Source: Amycolatopsis thermoflava N1165 (lineage in GTDB: Bacteria; Actinomycetota; Actinomycetes; Mycobacteriales; Pseudonocardiaceae). From it: a stretch of 64,000 nucleotides of DNA. A program made the translations under genes and the position numbers. Below the pieces are notes generated by a model. It searched no databases. It was not told the origin of the DNA and saw only the letters and a list, made by a program, of their open reading frames with translations. Shown piece by piece: positions 57,237 to 64,000 of this stretch. Each line of letters opens with the position of its first letter. Within the stretch, counting starts at the first letter, position 1. Location: assembly GCF_000473265.1 (NCBI RefSeq), contig NZ_KI421511.1:4797219-4861218 (forward strand), given 5' to 3'.

Positions 57237-58315
57237 CAGGCGTCGCTGGAGAACCGGATCGAACCGTCGGGCAGGGTCACGTCCGGCCACACGCGGGCGC
57301 CGTCGAGCAGCTCGCACCCGGCGCCGACGACCGCGCCGTCACCGAGGACGACGCCCTTGAGCACGGCGCCCTTGCCGACGCGCGCGCCCACACCCAGCAC
57401 GGAGTTCTCCACGACCGCATTCTCCGCCACGGACACCCGGTCGAACAGCACCGACCCGCTGATCCGCGCGCCGGACGCGACGTGCGCCCCGGCGCCGACC
57501 GTCGAGCCGCCGGTGACGGCCGCGTCCGCCGCGACCTCCGCGCCGTCGAGGACCAGGGCCTCGCCGACCGGGCCGGGCAGCGCCGACGTGGGGGCGAGCC
57601 CGCGCACCAGGTCCGCGCTGCCGCGCACGAACGCCTCCGGGGTGCCGACGTCGAGCCAGTAGGAGGCGTCGACGAACCCGTGCAGGTGCGCGCCGCCCTC
57701 CAGCAGGCCGGGGAAGGTCTCACGCTCGACCGACACGCGGCGGCCTGCCGGGATCGACTCCAGCACCGGGCGGCGGAACACGTAGCAGCCGGCGTTGATC
57801 TGGTCGGTCGGCGGGTTGGGGGTCTTCTCCAGGAAGGCGGTGACGCGGCCGTCGGCGTCGGTGGGCACCGAGCCGAAGCGGCTCGGGTCCTCGACGCGCT
57901 GCAGGTGGAGCGTCACGTCGGCATTCGTGTCGAGATGGGTCTGGACCAGTGCGCGGAGGTCGGCGCCGGACAGGATGTCGCCGTTGAAGATGACGGCGTG
58001 GTCGGCGCGCAGGTGGTCCGCGACGTTGCGGATGGCGCCGCCGGTGTCCAGCGGCTCGTCCTCGACGACGTACTCGAGGTCCAGCCCCAGCGACGCGCCG
58101 TCGCCGAAGTGCTCCTCGAACACCTCGGCGCGATAGGACGTGCCGAGCACCACGTGCCGGATCCCCGCGGCGCGGATGCGGGACAGCAGGTGCGTCAGGA
58201 ACGGCACGCCCGCCGTGGGCAGCATCGGTTTCGGGGCGGACAGGGTCAACGGCCGCAGGCGGGTTCCCTTACCGCCGACGAGCACCACGGCATCGACATC
58301 AAGCTCCGATGTCAC
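57236..58315 (-). CDS. manB: Mannose-1-phosphate guanylyltransferase-like enzyme
   Basis: This 359-aa sugar-1-phosphate nucleotidyltransferase has VDAVVLVGGKGTRLRPLTLS (signature, residues 7-26), IFNGDILSGADL (metal Asp) and a C-terminal left-handed beta-helix (about 255-350). It matches the Rv3264c (ManB/RmlA2) group placed beside wbbL and fbiAB. GDP-mannose synthesis is inferred; another sugar nucleotide is possible. GTG 58315. Confidence 0.82.
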   Translation of the reverse strand: MTSELDVDAVVLVGGKGTRLRPLTLSAPKPMLPTAGVPFLTHLLSRIRAAGIRHVVLGTSYRAEVFEEHFGDGASLGLDLEYVVEDEPLDTGGAIRNVADHLRADHAVIFNGDILSGADLRALVQTHLDTNADVTLHLQRVEDPSRFGSVPTDADGRVTAFLEKTPNPPTDQINAGCYVFRRPVLESIPAGRRVSVERETFPGLLEGGAHLHGFVDASYWLDVGTPEAFVRGSADLVRGLAPTSALPGPVGEALVLDGAEVAADAAVTGGSTVGAGAHVASGARISGSVLFDRVSVAENAVVENSVLGVGARVGKGAVLKGVVLGDGAVVGAGCELLDGARVWPDVTLPDGSIRFSSDA

Positions 58316-58460
58316 CTCGAAAAATCCTTCCCGTTATCACGCTCCGGTGGGCGACAAGCCGCGGGAAACAATGACGGCGACGGCCCGGAGGGCCTACCCT
58401 AGACAGCACACGGAGGGCCCCGTTCGGAGAGGGCCCACGTCGAGTCGGGAGGCCTAGGGG

Positions 58461-58802
58461 ATGGACCCCCGCGATCGAGCGGATGCTCTGCTGGCCAGGG
58501 CACAGTCCCGTGGCGCGTTCGTCGTGACGCCGGACGCCGCGACCTCGCCGATGGACGCTTCGACCACCCAGCAGATCCCGCGGAACGTCGTGAACGAGAT
58601 CGACAACGACGACCCGGACACGACGGCCGTGGTACCGTCGTCGGTGATCGAGTCGGTGCAGGGCAGCCTCGCCGCGTCGAAACCGGACACCCACGTGAAC
58701 ATGACGCCGGTGCAGCCCGAGGAAGAGGTCGACGGTCTGGTGCCGACGACCAAGACGCAGACCGGGAACTCCGATTTCGCGCGGCGGCTGGAAGGCCTGT
58801 GA
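58461..58802 (+). CDS. Conserved hypothetical protein, 113 aa
   Basis: This 113-aa soluble, acidic protein (MDPRDRADALLARAQSRGAF, then VVTPDAATSPMDASTTQQIP) has no domain I recognise, no cysteine and no signal peptide; much of it appears disordered. ATG 58461 has a GGGAGG upstream. Its stop abuts the stop of the convergent glycosyltransferase at 58803. Proteins like this seem to be restricted to Pseudonocardiales in my recollection. Confidence 0.6.
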   Translation: MDPRDRADALLARAQSRGAFVVTPDAATSPMDASTTQQIPRNVVNEIDNDDPDTTAVVPSSVIESVQGSLAASKPDTHVNMTPVQPEEEVDGLVPTTKTQTGNSDFARRLEGL

Positions 58803-59675
58803 CTACTTGCCGCGCGTCTCGAACTTCAGGCGCAGCTTGAGACCGAGCTTCACCGCGGCGAGCACCGGCTTCCAGGCCGGGCCGCGGTGGCGGTCGGCGA
58901 GGTAGCGGTAAGCGCTGTCGTGGTGGGCGGCCAGCATCTTCTTCGGCGCGCGGGACGTGGCCTTGCCGCCGATGTGGGTGACCGTCGCCGAGGGCACGTA
59001 CACGTTGTGCCAGCCGGCGCGGCCGATGCGGTCGCCGAGGTCGACGTCCTCGAAGTACATGAAGTAGCGGGTGTCGAAGCCGCCGACCGAGTCCCACGCT
59101 TCGCGGCGGATGAGCTGGCACGAGCCGGACAGCCAGCCGGAAGTGCGTTCGCTGGGGGCGGCGTGTTCCTGGCGGTAGGCGCGGGTCCACGGGTTGGCTG
59201 GCCAGATCTTGCCGAAGACGGCGTGGCCGACGCCGCGGCCGAGCGAGGGCAGCAGGCGGGCGGAGGGGTAGACGGTGCCGTCGGGGTCGCGGATGAGCGG
59301 GCCGAAGGCGCCGCCGCGGGGCCAGCGCTGCGCGGCCTCGACGAGCGTGTCCAGCGAGCCGGGTTCCCACTCGAGGTCCGGGTTGGCGATGACGATCCAG
59401 CCGTAGCGGTCGTCGAGGGTGGCCACGCCGCGGTTGGCGCCGCCGCCGTAGCCGAGGTTCTCGCCGATGCGCAGGACGTGGGTGTTCGTGCGCTTCTCGG
59501 CCCGGTCGAGGGCGTCGTCGGTCGAGTCGTTGTCGGCGACGACCACGTGGACGTCGCGGGTGCTCGCCTTTTCGAGGCTGTCGAGGAAGCGGTCGAGGTC
59601 CTCACCGGGGAAGTACGTCACGACAACCACGGCGACCCCGTCGCCGTAACGGCTCGGCTCGGTCACGCGGGCCAT
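58803..59675 (-). CDS. wbbL: Rhamnosyltransferase-like GT2 enzyme (WbbL)
   Basis: This 290-aa GT2 protein has VAVVVVTYFPGEDLDRFLDS, VVVADNDSTDDAL, GENLGYGGGANRGVAT, then PDLEWEPGSLDTL and WLSGSCQLIRREAWDSVGGF, ending in YFEDVDLGDRIGRAGW and a basic amphipathic tail. The pattern matches WbbL, which adds rhamnose to GlcNAc-decaprenyl-diphosphate to start arabinogalactan. Neighbouring manB supports this. ATG 59675 with GGGGGCAC upstream; ATG 59693 possible. Confidence 0.83.
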   Translation of the reverse strand: MARVTEPSRYGDGVAVVVVTYFPGEDLDRFLDSLEKASTRDVHVVVADNDSTDDALDRAEKRTNTHVLRIGENLGYGGGANRGVATLDDRYGWIVIANPDLEWEPGSLDTLVEAAQRWPRGGAFGPLIRDPDGTVYPSARLLPSLGRGVGHAVFGKIWPANPWTRAYRQEHAAPSERTSGWLSGSCQLIRREAWDSVGGFDTRYFMYFEDVDLGDRIGRAGWHNVYVPSATVTHIGGKATSRAPKKMLAAHHDSAYRYLADRHRGPAWKPVLAAVKLGLKLRLKFETRGK

Positions 59676-59781
59676 TGTGCCCCCACTACGCATCGTGAAG
59701 GGGCAGGCACCCCTTGGTTCGCTGCCGCGGCAGTCCGCTACCGCTTGCAGTTGTCCGGCTACCGGTCGCGAGAATTGCCGG

Positions 59782-60315
59782 ATGCCGGTCCACGCCTTCA
59801 TCGACGAGTCTGTCCGCGACAGCCGCTACTACCTGTGCGTCGCGGTCCTGGACCCAGCCTGCCTCGCGGAGACGCGCAAGCAGCTGACCGCGCTCCTGCT
59901 GCCAGGCCAACGGGAGCTGCACTTCAAGAAGGAGAAGCCGCCGCGCCGTCGCCTGCTCGCCGACCGCATCGGCGGGCTGAGCGCTGCCACTTCGGTGTAC
60001 GTGACGGCAAGGACGCGAAAGACCGAGGAACAGGACCGGCAGCGCTGCCTCTTCGAGGCCGTGCGGGATCTGGTTTCGGCTCGGGCGCACCGGGTGGTGA
60101 TCGACAGTCGCGAGGAGCAAGACCGCCACGACCAGACGACGATCTACCGGGCGCTCGGCGGCAGACCTTCGGACACGGGAGTCAGCTACGAGCACCTCGA
60201 CTCGGCTGCCGCGCCCCTGCTGTGGATCCCTGACGCGGTCGCTTGGTGCTACGGCGCGGGAAGCGACTGGCGCCGCCGGGTGATGCCCGTCGTGCACCAG
60301 GTCATCGAGCTCTGA
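59782..60315 (+). CDS. DUF3800-like protein
   Basis: This 177-aa protein starts VHAFIDESVRDSRYYLCVAV, the D-E-S motif of the DUF3800 RNase H-like fold, and has EELHFKKE-like ELHFKKEKPPRRRLLADRI and a final IPDAVAWCYGAGSDWRRRVM block. The two acidic residues (D, E near the N-terminus) and the D in IPDAVAW could form the metal site. The function is unknown; related proteins occur on mobile and defence-associated loci. It interrupts the cell-wall glycosyltransferase cluster. Confidence 0.6.
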   Translation: MPVHAFIDESVRDSRYYLCVAVLDPACLAETRKQLTALLLPGQRELHFKKEKPPRRRLLADRIGGLSAATSVYVTARTRKTEEQDRQRCLFEAVRDLVSARAHRVVIDSREEQDRHDQTTIYRALGGRPSDTGVSYEHLDSAAAPLLWIPDAVAWCYGAGSDWRRRVMPVVHQVIEL

Positions 60316-60324
60316 ACAGCGCAA

Positions 60325-60360
60325 AGCCCGTGACACGACCGTCCGGACGCACCACGGGCT
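60325..60360. terminator. Terminator after the DUF3800-like gene
   Basis: AGCCCGTG (60325-60332) pairs perfectly with CACGGGCT (60353-60360) over a 20-nt loop. Confidence 0.55.
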
Positions 60361-60428
60361 CACTTCTCGGCCCTACGGGGGCCTCGCGTCAGTGACTATA
60401 CCCCATCCGGCCGAACAGCGTCCAACGG

Positions 60429-61577
60429 CTACTGCTCCCGCTGGTGCAGGTGCCACGCCTTGGCATACGCCTCGCGGTGTTTGTCGGCGCTGGTGGCCCA
60501 CGAGAACTCCTTCGCGCGCCTCTGGGCGGCCGATGCGAGGGACGCCCGGCGCGCGGGGTCGTCCAGCAGCTCGCCCAGTGCCACCGCCACGTCGCCGGGG
60601 CCGACGCCGCAGTACGCGACCGCGTCGCCGCCCACCTCGGGTAGCGACAGGCGCCGGGTGGTGAGCACGCAGGCCCCACAGGCCATCGCCTCCAGGACCG
60701 GCAGTCCGAACCCCTCGCCGAGGCTCGGGTAGGCCACCAGCTCCGCCCCGCCGAGGAAACCCGCCAGCGAGTCGAACGGCAGGTACCCGGCCCGGATCAC
60801 CCGCAAGCGCAACGGGGCCGCCGCCAGCGCCTTCTCCACCTGCGTGTCCCAGCCCGGCTGACCGGCCAGCACGAGCGCGGGCGGGTCGGGCCGGTTCTCC
60901 ACCGCTTTCACGAAACCCCGGATCAACGCGGGCACGTTCTTCCGCGGCTCCAGCGCCCCCAGGAACGCCACGTACGGCATCCGCTCCAGGCCGATGGCCG
61001 CCCGCGCGGCCCGCACCTCGTCCGGCGTCGGCGGGTGGAAGCGCTCCACATCGACGCCGTGTTCGATGATCTCCGGCTGCCGCCGCGGACGGGCCACCCG
61101 CGCCAGCTCCGACGCGGTCGCCTTCGACGGCACCACGCACAGCGTCGCCCGCTGCAGCGCCGTCCGCGTCCACCCGCGGAAGAACCGCGCCTTCACCGAC
61201 GAGTGCAGCACGGCGTCGGTGAAGAACGTCGCGTCGTGCAACGTCACCACCGACGCCGACGGCCCCGCCAGCGGCATCGTGTAGTGCGGCGAGTGCACCA
61301 CGTCCACCCCGAGCCGCCGCGCCAGCGACGGCAGCGTCGTCTGCTCCCAGATCAGCCGCGCGGTGCGCGTCGCGGTGGACTGGACCGCCGGGACGACCCG
61401 CGAGCGCGGCGCGAGCCGGTCGAAGAGCCGGAAGTCACGCGGCTGGCAGACCACGGTGATCGGCGCGCCGCCCTCGTCCAGCGCCGCGACCAGCGAGTCC
61501 ACGTAGCGCCCGACCCCGCCGCGATCCGCCGGCACGGCCGTGGCATCGATCAGGACGCTGGGTTCGCCTCTTCCCAC
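60429..61577 (-). CDS. GT4 family glycosyltransferase
   Basis: This 382-aa GT-B enzyme has a Gly-rich N-terminal loop (DRGGVGRYVDSLVAALDEGG), the hinge YVAFLGALEPRKNVPALIRG and the donor-binding E-x7-E block EGFGLPVLEAMACGACVLTT. It is a retaining transferase, probably mannosyl or related, acting in cell-surface glycan synthesis. GTG 61577. The next gene on the same strand is a related GT4, ending about 43 bp away. Confidence 0.85.
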   Translation of the reverse strand: MGRGEPSVLIDATAVPADRGGVGRYVDSLVAALDEGGAPITVVCQPRDFRLFDRLAPRSRVVPAVQSTATRTARLIWEQTTLPSLARRLGVDVVHSPHYTMPLAGPSASVVTLHDATFFTDAVLHSSVKARFFRGWTRTALQRATLCVVPSKATASELARVARPRRQPEIIEHGVDVERFHPPTPDEVRAARAAIGLERMPYVAFLGALEPRKNVPALIRGFVKAVENRPDPPALVLAGQPGWDTQVEKALAAAPLRLRVIRAGYLPFDSLAGFLGGAELVAYPSLGEGFGLPVLEAMACGACVLTTRRLSLPEVGGDAVAYCGVGPGDVAVALGELLDDPARRASLASAAQRRAKEFSWATSADKHREAYAKAWHLHQREQ

Positions 61578-61619
61578 TCGTGCAGGGTACGGCTGATCGG
61601 GATCGCGGTGGTCAGGAAC

Positions 61620-62669
61620 TCACGAAGTGGCGCGGTCGTGAACCGCCCACACGGCCCGGGCCGCGGTCGCCCAGGAGAAGGACGCAGCCCGCGCCCGTCC
61701 ACGAGCGACCAGGTCAGCGGCGAGTTCCGGACTGGACAGCACCTCACGCAACGCCGCCGCCAGCGCCGCCGCGTCCCCGCGCGGGAACGCCTTCCCCGCT
61801 CCCCCGGCGACCTCGACCAGCGCTGGAGCGTCCGAGTGCACGACCGGCACCCCGGCGGCCATCGCTTCCAGCAGCGGCAGCCCGAACCCCTCCGCGACGC
61901 TCGGCGCCGCCAGCACGGACGCGCGCCGCAGCACCGCGGCGAGCGAAACGTCGTTCAACCGTCCCAGAACCCGCACGTCCGCCCGGTTCCCGCCCATCGC
62001 GACCGGGTCCAGACCACCCCAGCCCGGCTGTCCCGCCAGCAGCAGCGGCACACCGAGCCGCGCCACCGCCTCGACCAGGACGTCGATCCCCTTGCGCGGC
62101 TCGATGGTCCCGATCGCCAGCACGTATTGCTCCGGCACGTCCACTTCGGGCAGGTCGTCGCGGGTGAACACGGCCGCCGCGCCGTGCCCGGCCACGGTCA
62201 CCGGCACCTCGACCGGCACCCGCGCGCGCAGGTCGTCCGCCACCGCCCGCGTCGGCACGACGAGCCCCGAAGCATGCCGGGCTGCCCGCGCGATCACCGC
62301 GCGGTGCCAGCGCACCCCGCGCGGCGTCAGCGTTTCCGGGTGCGTCCACGGCACGGTGTCGTGCACGGTCACCGACAACGTCCGGCCGCGCGGCACCCGC
62401 GCCGGGGCCAGCGGGGTCGGCGCGTGCACGGCGTCCCCACCCGGCCAGTACGGCAACCCGGCCTGCCACGCCGCGACCAGCGCCCGCGGCGGCAACGGCA
62501 GCATCCGCGCGCCCGGCAACCCCTCCGCGTGCCGCGCGGTGACGGCCGACACCGTCCACCCTGGCGGCGCGGTCTCGGTCAGCGCGCACAGCAGCTCCGC
62601 GGTGTAGCGGCCCGTCCCGCCGGGCACGGGCGCGAGCAACTGCTCGGCGATGACCACGAGTTCCGGCAC
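61620..62669 (-). CDS. GT4 family glycosyltransferase
   Basis: This 349-aa GT-B enzyme shows VPGGTGRYTAELLCALTETA, LSVTVHDTVPWTHPETLTPR, IGTIEPRKGIDVLVEAVARL and EGFGLPLLEAMAAGVPVVHS, as in the preceding enzyme. The two probably add successive sugars of one glycan. GTG 62669 with GGGAG upstream. A GT2 gene starts divergently 19 bp away. Confidence 0.85.
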   Translation of the reverse strand: MPELVVIAEQLLAPVPGGTGRYTAELLCALTETAPPGWTVSAVTARHAEGLPGARMLPLPPRALVAAWQAGLPYWPGGDAVHAPTPLAPARVPRGRTLSVTVHDTVPWTHPETLTPRGVRWHRAVIARAARHASGLVVPTRAVADDLRARVPVEVPVTVAGHGAAAVFTRDDLPEVDVPEQYVLAIGTIEPRKGIDVLVEAVARLGVPLLLAGQPGWGGLDPVAMGGNRADVRVLGRLNDVSLAAVLRRASVLAAPSVAEGFGLPLLEAMAAGVPVVHSDAPALVEVAGGAGKAFPRGDAAALAAALREVLSSPELAADLVARGRARAASFSWATAARAVWAVHDRATS

Positions 62670-62687
62670 GGCCCGTATTCTCCCGGT

Positions 62688-63593
62688 GTGCCGATCCGCA
62701 GCACCGTCGTGGTGGTCACCTGGCGCGGTGCCGCGCACATCACCGCCTGCCTGGACGCCCTCGCCGCCCAGACGCGCCCGCACCGGCTGCTGGTGATCGA
62801 CAACGCCTCCGACGACGGCACCGCCCGCCTGCTCGCCACGCACCCGTCCGCGCCGGAGGTCGTCCGGCTGCCCCACAACGTCGGCTACGCGGGCGCCACG
62901 GCACACGCCTTGTCCGAAGTGGACACCGAGTTCACGGTGTGGCTCAACGACGACGCCGCCCCCGCCCCCGACTGGCTCGCCGAGCTGGAGGACCACGTCG
63001 GCGACGCCGCGGCCGCCGGATCGCGCCTGGAGCACGCCGACGGCCAGGTCCAGTCCCTCGGCGTGAACCTCACCGCGGACGGCCACGGCTACGACACCAC
63101 GGAGACCCCGGCCTTCGGCTTCTGCGGCGGCGCCGCGCTGATCCGCACCCGCGTCCTCCGCGAAGTGGGCGGGGTGCCGGCGAGCTTCTTCTGCTACTAC
63201 GAGGACACCGACACCGCGTGGCGGCTGCGGCTGGCCGGGCACGACATCGTGACGGTCCCCACGGCCCGCGTCACACACCGGCACGGCGCCAGCACGAACC
63301 CGGGATCCGAGAGCTTCCACCGGTGGAACGAACGCAACCGGCTGCTCACCCTCCTGCGCTGCGCCCCGGCCGCGATCGCCGCGCGCGAGCTTGCCCGGTT
63401 CGCCGCGATCACCGCCCTGCTGCCGCTGAAGCGCCACGTGCCGGAAGCGCCCAATTTCCGCCTGGGCCTGCGGTGCCGTGTGCTCGGCGAAGTGGCCCTC
63501 CGGCTGCCCGGCGCACTTGCCGCGCGGAAGTCGATCACGCGCCGCTCGACGGTCGGCCGAGGCGCGGTCTGGGCGGCCTGGACCTCCCGATAG
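62688..63593 (+). CDS. GT2 family glycosyltransferase
   Basis: This 301-aa GT2 enzyme has RSTVVVVTWRGAAHITACLD, LLVIDNASDDGT, LPHNVGYAGAT and the WLNDDAAPAPDWLAE acidic motif, then FGFCGGAALIRTRVLREVGG and YYEDTDTAWRLRLAG, with an additional C-terminal helix region (about 215-300). It resembles rhamnosyl/galactofuranosyl transferases of cell-wall loci. GTG 62688. Confidence 0.85.
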   Translation: MPIRSTVVVVTWRGAAHITACLDALAAQTRPHRLLVIDNASDDGTARLLATHPSAPEVVRLPHNVGYAGATAHALSEVDTEFTVWLNDDAAPAPDWLAELEDHVGDAAAAGSRLEHADGQVQSLGVNLTADGHGYDTTETPAFGFCGGAALIRTRVLREVGGVPASFFCYYEDTDTAWRLRLAGHDIVTVPTARVTHRHGASTNPGSESFHRWNERNRLLTLLRCAPAAIAARELARFAAITALLPLKRHVPEAPNFRLGLRCRVLGEVALRLPGALAARKSITRRSTVGRGAVWAAWTSR

Positions 63594-63629
63594 TCTCTGC
63601 GGACATACGGCGAGTACGGAGGTCGGGCG

Positions 63630-64000
63630 TTGGTCCAGGGGGACACACCACTGCCGCTGGTCTCGGTGATCTTGGTGAACTACCGGGGCGCGGAGCACAC
63701 GATCGCCTGCCTGCGCGCCCTGCGCGAGGACCTCGACTACCCGGAGCTCGAGGTGCTGGTCGTCGACAACGCCTCGGGCGGTGACGACGTCGCGCGCATC
63801 AAGGCCGCGGCCGGCGACGCCCGGGTGATCGAGTCCGGCACCAACACCGGCTTCGCGGGCGGCTGCAACCTCGGCGCCCGGCACGCCCGCGGCAGCGTGC
63901 TCGCGTTCCTGAACAACGACGCCCGCCCGGACGCGGCGTGGGCGAAGGCGGCGGTCGACGTGCTGCGCGCCGAGCCGACGGTCGCCGCCGTGGCGAGCAA
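63630..64000 (+). CDS. GT2 family glycosyltransferase, truncated by the window edge
   Basis: The frame starts at TTG 63630 with ACGGAGG upstream and runs open to the window end, giving the first 123 aa. It reads PLVSVILVNYRGAEHTIACL, VLVVDNASGGDD, SGTNTGFAGGCNLGAR and VLAFLNNDARPDAAWA, the GT2 nucleotide-sugar domain with its metal-binding motif. The C-terminal part lies beyond 64000. It continues the glycosyltransferase cluster. Confidence 0.85.
   Translation, partial: MVQGDTPLPLVSVILVNYRGAEHTIACLRALREDLDYPELEVLVVDNASGGDDVARIKAAAGDARVIESGTNTGFAGGCNLGARHARGSVLAFLNNDARPDAAWAKAAVDVLRAEPTVAAVAS

Noticed and set aside
60316-60428. tRNA gene in the gap after the DUF3800-like gene
   Set aside because: The only stem is a simple 8-bp hairpin; no T-loop or acceptor pattern is present.

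Overview
The window is very GC-rich actinobacterial chromosomal DNA with many GTG starts, frequent 1-8 bp stop/start overlaps and almost no spare space between genes. The gene set (EspG with a PPE-like protein, LpqY-SugABC, GpgS, FbiA/FbiB for F420, succinylase-type DAP enzymes, SigE-RseA-HtrA-TatB, WbbL-like rhamnosyltransferase) points to the Pseudonocardiales/Mycobacteriales side of the phylum. An Amycolatopsis-like organism is the best guess, from gene content and order only. Nearly all of the window is conserved core chromosome; I see no prophage, insertion sequence, CRISPR array, rRNA or tRNA gene.

Layout. 1-537: tandem repeats. 0.5-3.7 kb: RecB-type nuclease, EspG and a PPE-like ESX substrate. 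3.7-6.6 kb: MarC, PHP phosphoesterase, PH-domain protein, a 54-aa membrane protein and a NUDIX hydrolase. 6.6-7.3 kb: a 21-bp minisatellite. 7.3-10.6 kb: acyl-CoA synthetase, DUF2332 protein and MaoC hydratase. 10.6-13.7 kb: CorA with a leader region, a 37-aa membrane protein, a metallophosphoesterase and a ParB-like protein. 13.7-17.6 kb: an MFS/TetR pair, a DMT transporter and a decayed toxin-antitoxin locus. 17.6-22 kb: the lpqY-sugABC trehalose importer. 22-29.2 kb: stress protein, acyl-CoA dehydrogenase, band-7 protein, kinase, and an MgtE-like/DUF1003/Mrp cluster. 29.2-29.8 kb: a structured non-coding island. 29.8-34 kb: tatB, htrA, rseA, sigE and an O-methyltransferase. 34-40.6 kb: AraC, VOC, MFS/LysR, leucyl aminopeptidase, DUF3117 and enoyl-CoA hydratase. 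40.6-48.7 kb: tagA, SRPBCC, DivIVA-like, gpgS, plsC, two LOG proteins, dapE, a lipoprotein, dapD and CHAD. 48.8-52.2 kb: FAD monooxygenase/TetR, dapC and fdxC. 52.3-58.8 kb: GNAT, fbiA, fbiB, NUDIX, GntR, AlkA-like and a sugar-nucleotide transferase. 58.8-64 kb: glycosyltransferases, the last cut by the window edge.

How the genes work together. From memory of the Mycobacterium tuberculosis map, about 10.9-52.2 kb follows Rv1239c (corA) back to Rv1177 (fdxC): trehalose import, envelope stress (sigE/rseA/htrA/tatB), glucosylglycerate synthesis and three lysine/DAP enzymes. The right end matches Rv3261-Rv3265c (F420 and cell-wall sugar genes), which lies far away in M. tuberculosis. The two blocks join here between fdxC and the GNAT gene.

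The least ordinary material is non-coding. A roughly 145-bp intergenic repeat occurs twice, at 29.6 and 43.7 kb, with a long hairpin whose outer stem shows two compensatory base-pair changes. A 143-bp nested inverted repeat lies beside the first copy. Several gene 3' ends in convergent gaps carry degenerate tandem duplications. Small regulatory candidates include a leader ORF plus inverted repeat before corA, a twin TetR operator, and an ECF-type promoter before sigE.
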